Positions 33,746 to 46,375 of a DNA stretch of 64,000 nucleotides are shown in pieces. The notes under the pieces are model-generated. The model was not told the DNA's origin and ran no database searches. It saw only the letters and a list, made by a program, of their open reading frames with translations. Source of the stretch: Porodaedalea pini (taxonomy: Eukaryota; Basidiomycota; Agaricomycetes; Hymenochaetales; Hymenochaetaceae); NCBI GenBank assembly GCA_002794775.1, contig NBAY01000034.1:186001-250000 (forward strand), in the 5' to 3' direction. The stretch's first letter is position 1. The number at the start of each line of letters is the position of its first letter. A program made the position numbers and the translations under genes.

Positions 33746-35182
33746 ATGTCAACTTCACTGCTCGTCCCGTTACACGTCAAGTACATCCAGTCGCTCGACA
33801 ATGTGAGATTGTGAAATCCTCGTACATCTAATAATGCCTCAGACTCAGCCAGTATGTAGCACAAGAATGACCTCGCGTACCATATGACGACGCATCTGCG
33901 TCTCAATGGCGTTTACTGGGGACTTACGGCACTGTGCATTATGGGACATCAGGATGCGCTCCCACGCGATGAAATGGTAGAGTTTATAATGAAGTGCTGG
34001 GACGAGGAAGCTGGTATGTAGCTGTCTTTTCTGAGATCTGATGGAAATGCTGAAGAGAAATGACGAGCTCAGGCGCGTTCGGCGCATACCCGGGACACGA
34101 TGCACACATCCTTTCAACTTTGAGCGCGATCCAGGTACTTGCAATCCAAGATGCGCTTGACAAGGTCGACGTCGCACGCGTCACGAATTGTACGTACTTA
34201 TACATTATCTTAACGAGCGCTGCATCGTTTCCGACTCTCGTATTCATGTGTGCTAATATAGTCATAATTTCCCTCCAACTTCCTTCTGGCGCGTTCGCCG
34301 GCGACCGCTTCGGTGAGACGGACACGCGTTTTCTTTATTGCGCCGTCTCCGCGCTTTCCCTCCTTGGCCAGCTTTCTGCGCTCGATCGTGACGGCGCAGA
34401 CGGCCGTAATCGTGCTATTGCGCATATAGTACAGTGCAGGAACTTCGATGGAGGTTTTGGGTTAGCCCCAGGGGCAGAAAGTCATTCAGGGCAAGGTATA
34501 CTTTCCGTTATCCCTGATACGCAATTTTAGGAAGACTCGACGATGCTGAAATTTGGGTTCAGTATTTGCTTGTGTAGGCGCCTTGGCAATCCTTGACCGG
34601 CTAGATGTGGTCGATGCAGAGACACTCGCTTGGTGGCTTGCGGAGCGCCAGCTCCCCTGCGGCGGGTTGAATGGCCGACCTGAGAAGTTAGAGGACGTAA
34701 GCGGATATGTTAAATATTTAATTATCGTCTTTTCTGATTTGATCTATTTTGCCATAGGTGTGCTATAGCTTCTGGGTCCTCTCCGGACTCTCAACACTGA
34801 ATAAGCTGCATTGGATCAACGCAGAAAAACTGACCGCATTCATCCTTTCCGCACAAGTGCGTCCTTTATACCTTTGCCTATCTTTATTTCTCTTTCTTGA
34901 TCCTGAGATCTCTCTTTCATCAGGATACAGACGCAGGTGGGATCTCCGACCGCCCGGACAACACCGCCGACGTCTTCCACACACATTTCGGCGTCGCAGG
35001 TTCGTTCTTCTCTCACTATCTAAGAAACAGCAGAGAATCAATGGACTGGATCCTCAGGCCTCTCGTTGCTTGGATACCCACAGCTTGAAGACCTCGACCC
35101 GGTGTACTGCATGCCTGCGCGCGTGATTGAGAAATTGGGTCTGCGGAAGGCATGGAAGGCTCTGCCAAGGAGGGAGGCGTAA
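33746..35182 (+). CDS. BET2: Rab geranylgeranyltransferase beta subunit (GGTase II)
   Basis: Eight exons, 33746-33802, 33860-34013, 34073-34189, 34262-34495, 34563-34696, 34758-34856, 34924-34999 and 35058-35182, close into 331 residues, the usual length for Bet2. Repeated prenyltransferase helical hairpins are seen: '[18 protein letters not shown]', '[19 protein letters not shown]', '[19 protein letters not shown]', '[17 protein letters not shown]', '[20 protein letters not shown]' and '[20 protein letters not shown]'. The zinc ligands expected in this family are present (Asp and Cys of EDVCY, His of FHTHFG). With the alpha subunit and Rab escort protein it attaches geranylgeranyl groups to C-terminal cysteines of Rab GTPases, needed for vesicle traffic. 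All introns are 57-72 nt and GT-AG. Confidence 0.95.
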
Positions 35183-36739
35183 TTGCGATAGCGTCGTGAA
35201 GAATAGAGAAGGTGGGATGGAGGAAAAAGAATGCAGATTTGCTTTACTGTGTATAATAACTGAACTTTATCCTGGTCATGAATTTCATTTGTTGTAAGTC
35301 AAATCTCATTGGCTTCTATCCAAATTCTTTTCTGACGGGTTATTGCAGGAACTCAGCATTTAGACTAATAATGGAAGGTACAGCTCGATCGAGAAACATG
35401 AGCCTCAAGCTTCTATCAGACTTTTTCATGACTTCAAGGATTACAGTCGGCAGACTCGGTGCAATTGGCTTTACTACTACAAGGGCCCAGGAAGCAAATG
35501 TGGAGATTCTTATCAGTGCAGCACGCGATCTTCTACAGGTCCTAAATTCAGTGTCCGAGGTACCCGGTCTTTCTTGTATGACGTCCTCAAGACTGAACTA
35601 CTTGGATCGCCTTTTGGTTTTGCTTCTTTACGTGGACGTTGGGCGAATAGCATAGACAGTAGCACCGCGGCCGTGCCCTGAGCATGCATGGATACTTTGT
35701 TCACACTGATGTCAAGGCTCCGAAGGCGAGGGAACATAATGCGCCCCGAAAGCTGTTAAAGTCCGCCATCGGAGATTAGATGCGGTGTATAAGACTATGG
35801 AGCTCAGAAAAGAAGACTGGGAACTCGTGTCGTGTCTCCGTCGATGCTGATTTGATGACACTCCAAGGTGCTGACTGTGCTACGACAGTTGTCCGAGAGG
35901 AATACTTATTTTTTCAACTACATCCTATGAAGTCGAATAATTAAAGTGATATTGAGAGCCCGTCGCCTAAAAACACAGGAATCATTCAACCTAGCAGATG
36001 CTGACGAGCCCATCGTCACAGAAACTTCTTTATCAAGTAGAGGTGACGCAAGCGGAGAATCCACGGACCATATATGAACGCTTTCGAGGAAGTGAGATCC
36101 TGTGGCGAACCCGCGTAAGAGCGAGTCGATTGCACTCAGGAGGCGTGCTGATGTGCATTTTACCAGCGATGGGCGTAGAGAAACATCCTCGCGAGGATCC
36201 CCCAATACGCTGTTTATCCTGTGTGATTCGAGTCGTCTATACTTCAAATTAAAGGATAAAGGACAATTTCCTGCAAGACGTAGAAAAAAACACCAAGGCC
36301 TGCGAGTGATAGTCAGCCAACTACTGCGAGAGCCCGGTACTCTTCATGCTCAGTCCCGACCACAGCCCGCAGGTACAAAGACCAACGTCCAGTAATGAGA
36401 CACAACCATAAGCTTCAGTGGGGCTTTGGTATGACTCGGTACAACGGAGGACAGTTGAGAAAATCAGCGATAAAACCTCTGGGAATTCGTATGTCGCAGC
36501 GAAAGCAATATTTTTCCAGACCATACGATCTTATCACTTTCTCTGCAAGACCAGTGCTTGTTCTCTATACATGCCGAAGAGGCCTCAATCGATGAGATGG
36601 AAATTAGTGGTAGAAAGCTTGTGTCACAGTATCAGTGTTCGGCGCTCGCTTGTTCGCGCTTTGACCGGCCCTAGATTATCAGCTTAGCGCGCTTCGTTGT
36701 CTCGAACATCGTCCTCCTTGCCAACGCGTCAACTGATCT
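35183..36739. other. Intergenic, no supported gene
   Basis: About 1.6 kb. Open frames reach about 125 codons (35278-35655) but show no motif, no supporting exon structure and mixed composition. Confidence 0.5.
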
Positions 36740-39700
36740 ATGATAAAATCCATCGAAAAGTCTTCGGTACATCGCATAACATCAGGCCAAGTCCTTGTTG
36801 ATCTACAAACCGCAGTAAAAGAGCTCGTCGAGAACAGTCTAGATGCTGGAGCTACGACCATAGGTACGTCGCTACTACTAACATCCGACACAGCATCACG
36901 TTTTAACACGTATACATTTGCAGATGTCAAATTCAAGGATTATGGGCTCAAGTCTTTCGAAGTTAGTGATAATGGAAGCGGCATAGCTCCGGAGGACTAC
37001 GACGGTGTCGGTGAGTTCGCGTACAAATCTTAATACGCGAGACGTTCTGAATGTCTCAAAAGCTATGAAGCACTGCACATCCAACCTTTCGACTTTCGAG
37101 GACCTGACAACCGTCCAGACGTTTGGGTTTCGTGGAGAGGCACTCTCCTCTCTGTGTGCTCTTTCCGACCGTGTCACAATCACAACGGCTACCACAAAGG
37201 AAGCGCCTATGGGCACCGTCCTAGAGTTCGACAACATCGGAAGGGTGAAGAGTCGGTCAGGGAAGGCTGCCAGACAGGTATATGAGTATGTAGCAATTAC
37301 AATCATAGTGCGGCTACTGACTATCTACAGAGGGGAACGACTGTATATGTCGAAGGACTCTTCGTACCGCTTCCCGTTCGGCGAAAAGAGTTCCAGAGGA
37401 ACTCGAAGCGGGAATTCGGGAAGGCGTTGACTCTTCTGAGTGCTTATGCCCTTGTCCCTTGTACGAAGGAGAACAAAGGCGTGCGTTTGATTGTGGTCCA
37501 TCTCTTAGACAAAGGGTAAGCCTGTACTGCGATCACAGTTTACATTCATTCTTATCGCTTGTAGTCGTAAGTCAGATCAGATTCGCACAGACGGAAAGCC
37601 ATCCCTGAGGGCTTCTATATCCTCTCTTTGGGGCCCGAAGCAGGTTGATTCTCTGGCAGAGTTGAACCTCGACTTGGAAGTCATACCCGAAAAGGCCGTT
37701 CTTAGGAGGCAGGCCAACATGGACCATGACGGATCGTGCGTTTTCTGCTCTCCATGTGCCGTATTACATCTCACAAACTTTCCAGGGCGACCAAAATCCA
37801 AGTTCGCGGCTTCATATCCAAGTTTTCACCCGGACATGGACGCGCAGGCGCTGACCGCCAATTCTTCTTCATTAATGGACGTCCTTGCAATCCTACAAAG
37901 ATACAAAAGGCGTTTAATGAGGTCTATCGGTCATTCAACACGAATCAGAGCCCCTTCATCGTCGCCGACTTCGTTTTGCCTACCAACAGCTGCGACATCA
38001 ATGTCTCTCCGGATAAGCGCACAATCTTGCTACATAGCGAAATCGCACTTGTTGCCGCTTTGAAGGAGGCTCTGGAGGTAACATTTGCCCCGTCGCGATC
38101 CACCTTCGCTGTTCAGTCTACGCAGTCGAAACTAGGTACGTCGAAGAGCACAAGGACAAAAAACGATAGCTCGGAGAAGTCGGACAACAGTGCGAGTAGC
38201 TCGCAGAACGCCCCAATCGATTTATCCAGCACCGCTGATGCTGTTGAGGAACATGCCATTGCAGATAAAAGTGCTGGACCTCCAACCACAGTTAGGAGTC
38301 CGACTCCGTCTCTTGCTATCCCCGCTAGTTTCCTGGGAGGTGAAGAGGCGCAGCAGACTTTTTCCGAAGAACCTAGCCAGGATGCACCAGGAGATGCACC
38401 GCACTCCTCTTCATCCCCCAGCGCTCGACCTCAACCACATTCGCATCCGAATCCAGCCGGTTTGATACCGGTTCCTCAAATGCAATCACATCCTCGTTCT
38501 CCATCACCCCCAACCGCACTACGAAGCGTACCATCAGCAGTGCCTGCGAAGCCGAACGCGCGTCCGGTGCAAATGGTGCTCAATACGACAGATGCGGCAT
38601 GGACTATGCGTCCCGTGAGTGAGCAGCCTGCGCGAAAGAAGCGCAGGCTCGATGATGTGAGGAACGCGAACCCTAGGTCGGCACTTCGGTGGCGGCTCCT
38701 CTCAGTCACTTCTGTGGGTTCGCAGCACACGAGAGCGGATAAAAGTGACGAGGAGCGTGATGCAGAATCTGTTGAAGAGGAGGATAATGCAGAGGAAGAG
38801 AGGGAAGAGAAGGACGTTGTGGAGGAGGACGAGCTCGCGGAAGAGGAGATGGAGGAGATGAGAGCAGACGCGGATGCTGACCTCGATGAATCAAGTATAA
38901 CGGATGGCATTCCTATGCATAAGCCGTCCACAGTCTCGAACGGTACGGAAGGAGATGTTGGAAACAGCCCGCTCTTTCTACCTGAGCCTGACGAGCTTCA
39001 GACATCGCGACAGCCCGCCATTTCCACACGCATCAAGGTGGAAGAAATCAAATCTTGATGTCGACATGGACAACAGTAGCTCTTCATTCAAAACAGATTT
39101 TGTAGGAGACCGACGAGTTGATGCTTTGACCTCCGAAGGAAACGAAACTTCAGCAACAGCAAGGTCGTCGTCGGCTCTTTCTGCGCCGTCTGTTCAGTCC
39201 GGAACTAGCATCAGCGTTGAGATCTTGCGTACTGCGGACGCCGGTAATGAGATTGTTGTGCCTTTCAGCCTCCAACGTGTTGATCTCATATGGTCTGTTC
39301 TCTCATCAAAATGGCCTCCTGCTTCCGATCCAGGTCTCTCAAGTCCTCAGAGTCGTGCTGCGAGGCCCGTTGATCCTCTTGCCGGTGTCTCGAATACGTC
39401 GGACGAGGAGAGCGCTGAACGGGAACTTGCCCGCGTGATAGACAAGGAGGATTTTTTATCAATGGAGATAATTGGACAGTTCAACCTTGGGTTTATTATT
39501 GCTCGGCGTCTTTTACGGGCAAACAACATGGTAGCAAGCGGCTCTGATGAGTTGGGTGGCGAGCGAACTGGGTCTCCTGCAAATGCGGAATTAGATGACT
39601 TGTTTATCATCGATCAGCACGCGGCGGACGAGAAGTATAATTTCGAGACGCTGCAGCAAACGACGAAGATCGACTCACAGAAGCTATACAAGTAGGTGTC

Positions 39701-40336
39701 GCGTGCCTTTTTATTTGTGAGGCATCGCGCTCACATAAATTACACAGACCGCGTCCATTGGAGCTGACAGCTGCCGACGAACTCCTCGCTCTTGAGAATA
39801 TTGATGTCTTGAAAAGTAACGGATTTGAAATTATCGTCGATGAGGATGCGGAGCCATCACAAGGTCGTATTAAGCTCATTGCACAGCCGGTCAGCGGGAG
39901 TACGGATTTTGATATGAAGGGTGCGTATATGTCCCTTGTTGAGATAATGGCTGTTCTAATGAAAGCGGCCCGCAGACCTCGAGGAGCTCCTGCACTTAAT
40001 GCAAGACAGGTCAGCGGGCCAGAAGATGGTACGTTGCTCGAAGGCCCGTGCAATGTTCGCTATGCGAGCGTGCCGGAAGAGTGTCATGATCGGTATGGCT
40101 TTGAGTAAGTCGCAAATGACTTCGGTGTGTTCCGTATCTCCCGTATATCTCTGTGTTTGAATCTGAGTCGTTGCGTTTGATAGGTCGTGCGCCATATGGG
40201 TACGATGGACCAGCCTTGGAACTGTCCGCATGGGCGGCCAACAATGCGCCACCTTACGAATTTGAACGATACCGCGCTCGGAGCTTATGTGCCCGCTGGT
40301 TCATCTTCGAGGGACATTAGCTGGAGCGCTTTGTAA
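36740..40336 (+). CDS. PMS1: DNA mismatch repair protein Pms1 (MutL-alpha endonuclease subunit)
   Basis: Exons: 36740-36863, 36924-37010, 37063-37277, 37331-37515, 37565-37735, 37786-39691 (with a frame change near 39050), 39748-39920, 39976-40124 and 40184-40336. The N-terminal GHKL ATPase has '[16 protein letters not shown]', 'VSDNGSGI' and '[12 protein letters not shown]'. '[21 protein letters not shown]' and '[15 protein letters not shown]' complete the MutL N-domain. The C-terminal domain carries the endonuclease motif [12 protein letters not shown], '[20 protein letters not shown]' and CPHGRP. With Mlh1 it nicks the mismatch-containing strand. The linker (about residues 370-640) is Asp/Glu/Ser-rich. 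In it the first frame stops at 39056-39058, and the C-terminal frame (from about 39047) is shifted by one. A linker intron (for example a gtacgg donor near 38942 with an aacag acceptor near 39096) or a single-base indel would explain this. Confidence 0.92.
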
Positions 40337-40845
40337 ACGTCAGATTTTCTGAATCACATTTAGTCGCAAGTCATGTAGATAATATTTGTATATCATAACC
40401 ATTTACCATGCCACTACTTATAATAATTCATTTTCGAAATCTACTATTGCATCAGCGAAAAGAGGAAAGATGGCAGAACTTAGTGAGAGAGACGGCTGAG
40501 GTGCAACAATTGGTAAAAACAAATATTATGATACACATGTAAAAATAACATAAGCAGTTAGTCATAAACATGAAATGCTTTATCTCACCGATTCTTTTCT
40601 TAAGCTCCCAACCCAACTTCTCAATTCTAAGATGTTCCCAGATGCACATGCTCAGTCCTGCTATCTAATGATCCAAGCTACTCTTCGTGTTCTTGCTGTC
40701 TAGATTTTGCTGCCTTCCTCCTGGCCAACGCCGTACAGATAGGAACAACTTACGCGCGTCCGCTCATGCATAAAGGACAAGAAGGAGGCTTCGTTAGGTC
40801 TGTAGCTCCTTCACAGAATCCTTTCGAGCTTCGAGCTGGTCAGCC
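40337..40845. other. Intergenic
   Basis: AT-rich. About the last 100 bp before the amidase start match the sequence upstream of amidase copy B (about 58985-59087), so the duplication includes the proximal promoter. Confidence 0.6.
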
Positions 40846-42936
40846 ATGAGCTGGAAAATCAGTCTTTCATTCCTCACGAGGATCTTGTGTCTCTTTGGCC
40901 TGCACTATCTGATATGTGTTTCTGTCAGTGCTAACCATAGTGAAAGAAATGTGGAGACGGTTTTTCCGGATCTGTATGAGGCTTCTATCGCTGAACTTCA
41001 AGATGGACTGCAGAAGAGCGTATTTACAAGTGCGGATCTGGTAAAGGTGTGCGCCTTACATATGTCACTCGACTCGGAAAAATACTTTTTGAGTGCAATT
41101 CGTAGGCGTACTTTGCGCGCATTGAGGAGGTGAACCACCAAGGGCCGACTCTCAATGCTGTCATTGAGATGAATCCCAGTGCTCTCGCTCATGCCGCCGA
41201 TCTTGACAATGAACGGAGTGCTTCGGGTCCACGAGGGCCTCTACATGGAATCCCTATCATTGTAAAAGATAATATCGCAACGCTGAGCAGCGAAGGTGAA
41301 CGTCTATGTTTCAATCAAGTTTTCACTTATTTATCTGCTTTATGTAGGCATGAACACCACCGCCGGTTCCTTTGCACTCCTGGGGTCCATTGTCCCGCGC
41401 GATGCGACTATAGCTGCCAAACTGCGCGCCGCGGGTGCAATTATACTCGGCAAGGCAAATCTCAGCGAGTGGGCGAACTTCCGAGGGAACGTCCCCTCCG
41501 GCTTCTCGGGACGTGGCGGGCAGGCGACGAGCCCTTACCTCCCGAACGCGGATCCCTCTGGCTCGAGCTCGGGGAGTGGCATCAGCTCTGCAATCGGACT
41601 TGCTGCTGGCACATTGGGTAGTGAGACAGATGGTTCGATACTGAGCCCGAGTTCCAAGAACAATCTGGTGGGAATCAAGCCGACAGTAGGACTAACTTCA
41701 CGTGCAGGAGGTAATTAAAACTCCATTCTAGTAGGCACGTGCGCATAGCAGACACTAAATGCAGGGTTCTCGCTTTAGTTATTCCTATCTCTTCTCACCA
41801 AGATACGGTAGGACCAATGACCCGGTCCGTCGCAGATGCCGCCGCAATTCTCACAATTATCGCTGGAAGAGATCCCCTCGATAACTTCACGCTTGCACAG
41901 CCTGAAGTTGTCCCGGATTTCTCACAGGCGTTGAATGCAAGTGCTCTGAAAGGCGCGAGGCTTGGAATACCTAGACTGTTTGAAGGAAGCGACCCAAACA
42001 TCTTGGCGGCATTCAATGCTTCAGTAGAAATTATCAAAGGACTCGGAGCAACTATCGGTTAGTCTTGGTAAATCATTTTCTCTTCATCTCTTTATATTTT
42101 TGCACAGTTGATCCGGCAAACTTCCCGGATGCGACTGAAATACGGGAGAGCAACAACGAGTCGATTGTTCTGACAACTGACTTTAAAGTAAAGGCTCTTG
42201 TATTTCGTCTTTTCAAGTTCGCTGAGTTTGTCTTTCACGAGGTGGACGTGAATGAATATATTGCAGGCCTTTTAGAGGTCCCGACAGGCGTACAGAATTT
42301 GGCCGATTTGATTCAATTCAATATTGATCACGCGTCCGAGGAGCTTATCCCACCATTCTACACAGACCAGTCACAGTGAGCCCTACATTCACGCTCGCAA
42401 CACGGAACAGAAACCTAATAAAAATACTTCCGAACTCGTGCAGATTTATCGCCTCGCAAAACTCCACAGTAGACGACGCGTACTTTGCTGCACTCGCAGC
42501 AGACGAAGACTTGGGACGGACAAGAGGTATCGATGCAACCTTGCAAGAATTCAACCTTGACGCCATCTTGCTGCCAACGAACGGCTTCACGGCCGGACCG
42601 GCGGCTATAGCAGGCTACCCAGTCATCACCGGTGTGCATCCTCTTCCTCATCCTCATCTTCGTCGTTGACCAGATATATTGAACTTACATCAATTGCTAC
42701 CGGCAGTACCACTAGGCTTCCAGCCAGACAATGTAACCGCGACGGCCGCCAACCCGACGATAGAAAACGGCCCTGGCATCCCGTTCGGCATCAGCTTCAT
42801 GGGCACGGCCTTCAGCGAGTTCAAGCTCATCGGGTTCGCTTTTGCGTACGAGCAGGCAACACATAATCGCCTGAAGCGGCTTGCATTCCCTGAGGCCATT
42901 CCGAAGACGCAGCTAGTGGATATCGTTGGGCATTGA
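40846..42936 (+). CDS. Amidase-signature family protein, copy A (intact)
   Basis: Eight exons, 40846-41046, 41106-41295, 41348-41710, 41779-42057, 42108-42187, 42242-42375, 42444-42631 and 42707-42936, close into 554 residues. An N-terminal hydrophobic stretch ('SFLTRILCLFGLHYLICVSV') looks like a signal peptide. The amidase signature is clear: 'GPLHGIPIIVKDNI' (catalytic Lys), 'GKANLSEWANFRG', 'SGSSSGSGISSAIGLAAGTLG' (cis-Ser) and 'SETDGSI' (nucleophile Ser region). The family hydrolyses amides or peptide-like bonds by a Ser-cisSer-Lys triad; the substrate cannot be read from sequence. Secretion is inferred from the N-terminus. A second copy lies at 59088-61157 in the same direction, separated by transposons. 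Confidence 0.9.
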
Positions 42937-43302
42937 TACAAAACAAAGTTGAATGTGTGATTGTATGAGAGTACAGTAGTTAAAAATGGATAAACTTGAA
43001 GCAAATTATGATTTATGCAAGTACAAAGCAAAATTCCCTTCAGCAGCCCTTTTCATAAATGCTTGCACATGTGTGATTACATGATTTTGAGCATTTCAGT
43101 ACCTCAAAATCTTGTAAAATCCATATCTCATTCAAATTTTCACAGAATCACTTCAAAAACCTTGTTAAATTCATGTTTTGACTACATCTAAGTTTTTGTG
43201 AATTAAAGGACAAAATGGGAGGGATTGAGGTTGCAGTGTGGGGAAAAGGTGTCTTCTAGCAAACCTCCAAGTCCTTCTCTGATTTTTCCTAAGCTCAATA
43301 TT
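42937..43302. other. Intergenic, partly duplicated
   Basis: About the first 100 bp align with sequence after amidase copy B (to about 61260). The remaining sequence up to the 1.75-kb repeat is AT-rich with nothing recognised. Confidence 0.5.
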
Positions 43303-44967
43303 TGTTAGGGTTGGGCAAATATTCCAATTCTTTAACCACAAAGGTGTTGCCTTCTGGACTGTATGGTCCTCTGAGTGGTGTATTACCAAGACAACTTTAC
43401 TTATCTTTGACTGATCCCATCACCAGCTTCTCCTTCACTGCCCTTACCAGGTAGAACCTGAGGTTGGTATTGAAAGCACTTAGTTACAGCAGATAGGGGA
43501 GGTAATGCCCTAGAGGGTTGAGAGACATTCAGTTATGCTGTGATGTTGTCTAGGAGGCAAACTGCAAGGCTTGGTGTAGCCGAGATGCACTCAACCAGAC
43601 TTAGTTCTGTGAACAATGAGAGGAACCTTCTAAGTGTGGCATAGCTGAGGGTCTACTCAATCAAAGTCAATCCTTATTTGACTTGGGACTAATCCTCAAC
43701 CCAGTATGGGGCAGACTCATTATTCAACCAAGGAGGATATTACACAGTGGTAGTTATAGATGTAGAGGTGTGGTAAGAAGATAGCTATGCAGGTAGCTAA
43801 AACTGTACTGTAAAATAAAGCAATAGAGAATGGGGATCTGGGGTGCTAGTTACTCGGCCTTATATAGCCTACTGAATTTCTAATTTCTTTATGTTCTGTC
43901 CACCCAGATGCTCTTCCGTCTCCTTCCTATGTTTCAGGTGGCCACAGCACTTAGCTGCTGCAGTGGGAATGCATACACATGTACTCCGTCCAATGGTTTG
44001 CTTGCATTCTGCAATTTAGACTGTAGACATGAGTCACATGATGTCTGTGCATGCATGCTGAAGAGTAGGCAGACTGATTTGGTAGTCAGGCTCCTGCATT
44101 CTCCACATGCTCCTGCTTAATTAACTTCCTGCTTCTCCCGAGTGCTCCTATATTAGGACTTTGCTTCTCTGGCTTCTCAAAGTGTTGTCCTTGGTGGTGG
44201 CACTGCATAGCCTATCAGGTGGCATTGCTGTGCTTGGGTAGTTACTCCTCCCATTCAAATCTGTTTGGGATAACCATGTGGACCCATGGGTTATTCTTGG
44301 ATCTCCATTCAGTTTCAGGTCCACTCAGTATTAGGGCTGCTCCACTGAGACATGTCTCCATTGTGAACAGTGGGTCATGTACTCCTAGAGCCAGGGTGAT
44401 CTTGAATGTTTGCCTTCCTGACATGTGCTCAAATTTGTATAGTGTAATCGTGCCTTGATGCTTTATGTCCCTAAGGTATACCCAACAGTGCTTGAGTGCT
44501 GTCTTTATATGTATTGGTATGTTGTTCTCTTGTACTGGACTTGGGGTAGGTATTCATATCATCATCTTGCAGTTCCTGCATCCTTCATGTGACTCTTTAT
44601 TGTATTGGATGACTGTATCCCATTTGTAGTTCTCCATGCCATGTTCTTCTTTGCTAATGTGGACCTTATATGTCTTGGCATCTTGGTAATAGATTGCCTG
44701 GCCTGTTTCAAAGTAAGGGGATTGGCCTTTCCATTTGTGTGCTTGTAATGTGACATCCTGGTCCATCAGTCCTATTGTCTTTGGGAGTTCTGGGACCTTC
44801 TGTGCTACATTCTGTAGTAGTGTGCACTTTGTGCATTGGGGATCAATCTCCATAGGGTGTCCTTTGCTTTCTTGATGTTTGTGTGCCATGTCACAAAGTG
44901 TGACTGTGTAGTGTGATTGTGACTGACAGATTTTTGCCTGGGCAAGTGTCCATCAAGATCAGGTGAC
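43303..44967 (-). mobile_element. 1.75-kb LTR-like repeat, copy 2, main part
   Basis: This is the inverted copy of 7424-9176. It is cut at 44967 by a 13.3-kb retrotransposon insertion and resumes at 58295-58375. Rejoined it is 1746 bp against 1753 bp for copy 1. Its own ends read TGTTAGGG on the plus strand at 43303 and CCACA at 58371-58375. Confidence 0.75.
44242..44889 (-). pseudogene. Broken ORF of LTR-like repeat, copy 2
   Basis: Homologue of 7585-8232 in the same frame relationship, about 90% alike by eye. It is interrupted by a TGA at 44554-44556 where copy 1 has CGA (a CpG transition), and by further stops before 44424. The Gln codon where copy 1 has its TGA is kept. Confidence 0.6.
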
Positions 44968-45412
44968 TGTCAGCGATGGACTATGGGTATGCAAAAGGTA
45001 ACCAGGTCGCGCGGAACTCAGTCAGAGGAAGAGGAAAGAGGGAGAGAGCGGTGAGCCAGGGGAGCTGACACAGCGCAGAGATAGGGGGCAGCTTCTGGAT
45101 GTAGCCAGGTAGAATTGACCAGGTCAAAACTAAGGGATAAGTACAGGAGGACTACCTACTTATATACCCTTCAGAGGCTGCGCACAGACCAGGGAATTAG
45201 CTACTACATAAAGATAGATGATGGAACATCATGGAACTTCATAGAACAATGACATCATAGGATCAGTCAGCGAGTAAGGATAGTATGAGAAAGAATGTAA
45301 TGAATAATGAGTAAGCAGGAATAAGCATGATTAGTGATGGGTGGATAAGATATGATAAGGGAAAATGATAAGAGAATAAGAGAATAAAATTAATTAAACA
45401 GCGTCCATGACA
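44968..45412 (-). repeat. 3' LTR of outer element
   Basis: 445 bp. It differs from 57845-58289 at 14 sites, all transitions. Confidence 0.93.
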
Positions 45413-45424
45413 TGACCCTCTTCT

Positions 45425-45818
45425 TTAAGGCGAGCGTCCCGATCGCTCCTGTTCCCTACCCTGGAACTTACCGGCCCACCACTGTGCCACTCCTTTCTGT
45501 ATCTCAGGCTCCATCATCTCAAATACGGGTCGGAACTTCAGCTGCGACATCTCTAAGGTGTTGAGGGCACGAGGAGCACTGGGAGTTGATTTATGAAATT
45601 CATCGATGGCCTTTTGAGAGTTCATCAAATTCTCAGTTGGCTCCCAGGTGCATTCTTCATTTGGATACCCTTTCCAATGTACGAGGTATTTGAGCTTCCC
45701 TCGCACCAGTTTGGAGTTGACAACCTTTTTGACCTCATATTCTAGCACATCATCAATGATCTCGGGTGGGGGTGGTGGATCTCGCTTTTGTGACGTATAC
45801 TGTGGCTCGTGGTATGGG
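45425..45818 (-). pseudogene. Outer element: pol C-terminus with chromodomain
   Basis: The frame encodes 'LEYEVKKVVNSKLVRGKLKY', 'LVHWKGYPNEECTWEP', a chromodomain as carried at the integrase C-terminus of chromodomain Ty3 elements. It is separated from the rest of pol (53039 onward) by the inner element; removing that element and one ATGGG restores the junction after 'FNEVLLSP'. Confidence 0.85.
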
Positions 45819-46250
45819 TGTTAGGCGGGAGTCCGGGAGATGGCTCGGACTGGGCAGGCCTCGGCTGACTGTCGTCTGAGACGTGCTATACTCGAGTGTG
45901 GACTCGGGACACGCTTTACTCAGGCTGGATGACGTGGAGGTAAGAGGATTAATACAATGTACTCTACTACAGGAGGGGGATGCGGTCTCACCTGGACGAC
46001 GTGGAGGTAAGAGGAAAAGCAGAACAGGGGGCTTCTGCGATTCCACCTTCCTCTATATAGTGTCATCCATGGGATTGTATTATCTAAGTGCTGTATAGTT
46101 TATGTAACTAGGAATGGAACGAATGAAGGTCGCGTGAAAGGAGTGTGGGAAATGATTGGAAAGATGATTAAATGTAATGAAAAGGAGTGATTAAAAGAAG
46201 AGGAATGGTTAAAGGAAAATAAAGAAAAGATGAAAGTTTGAGTCCTAACA
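45819..46250 (-). repeat. 3' LTR of inner element
   Basis: 432 bp. It differs from 52607-53038 at six sites by eye, all transitions. Confidence 0.93.
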
Positions 46251-46375
46251 TTACCCCCCCTCAAGGTTGGGCGTCCCGACCAACCAAGATCGAGGTCGTC
46301 TGGCTCGGTGTCGACGAAGCATGGGCGGAGTCATTGGCGAGGGATGTCGAGCTTTTGAGGAGCGCCAGGGTGTTT

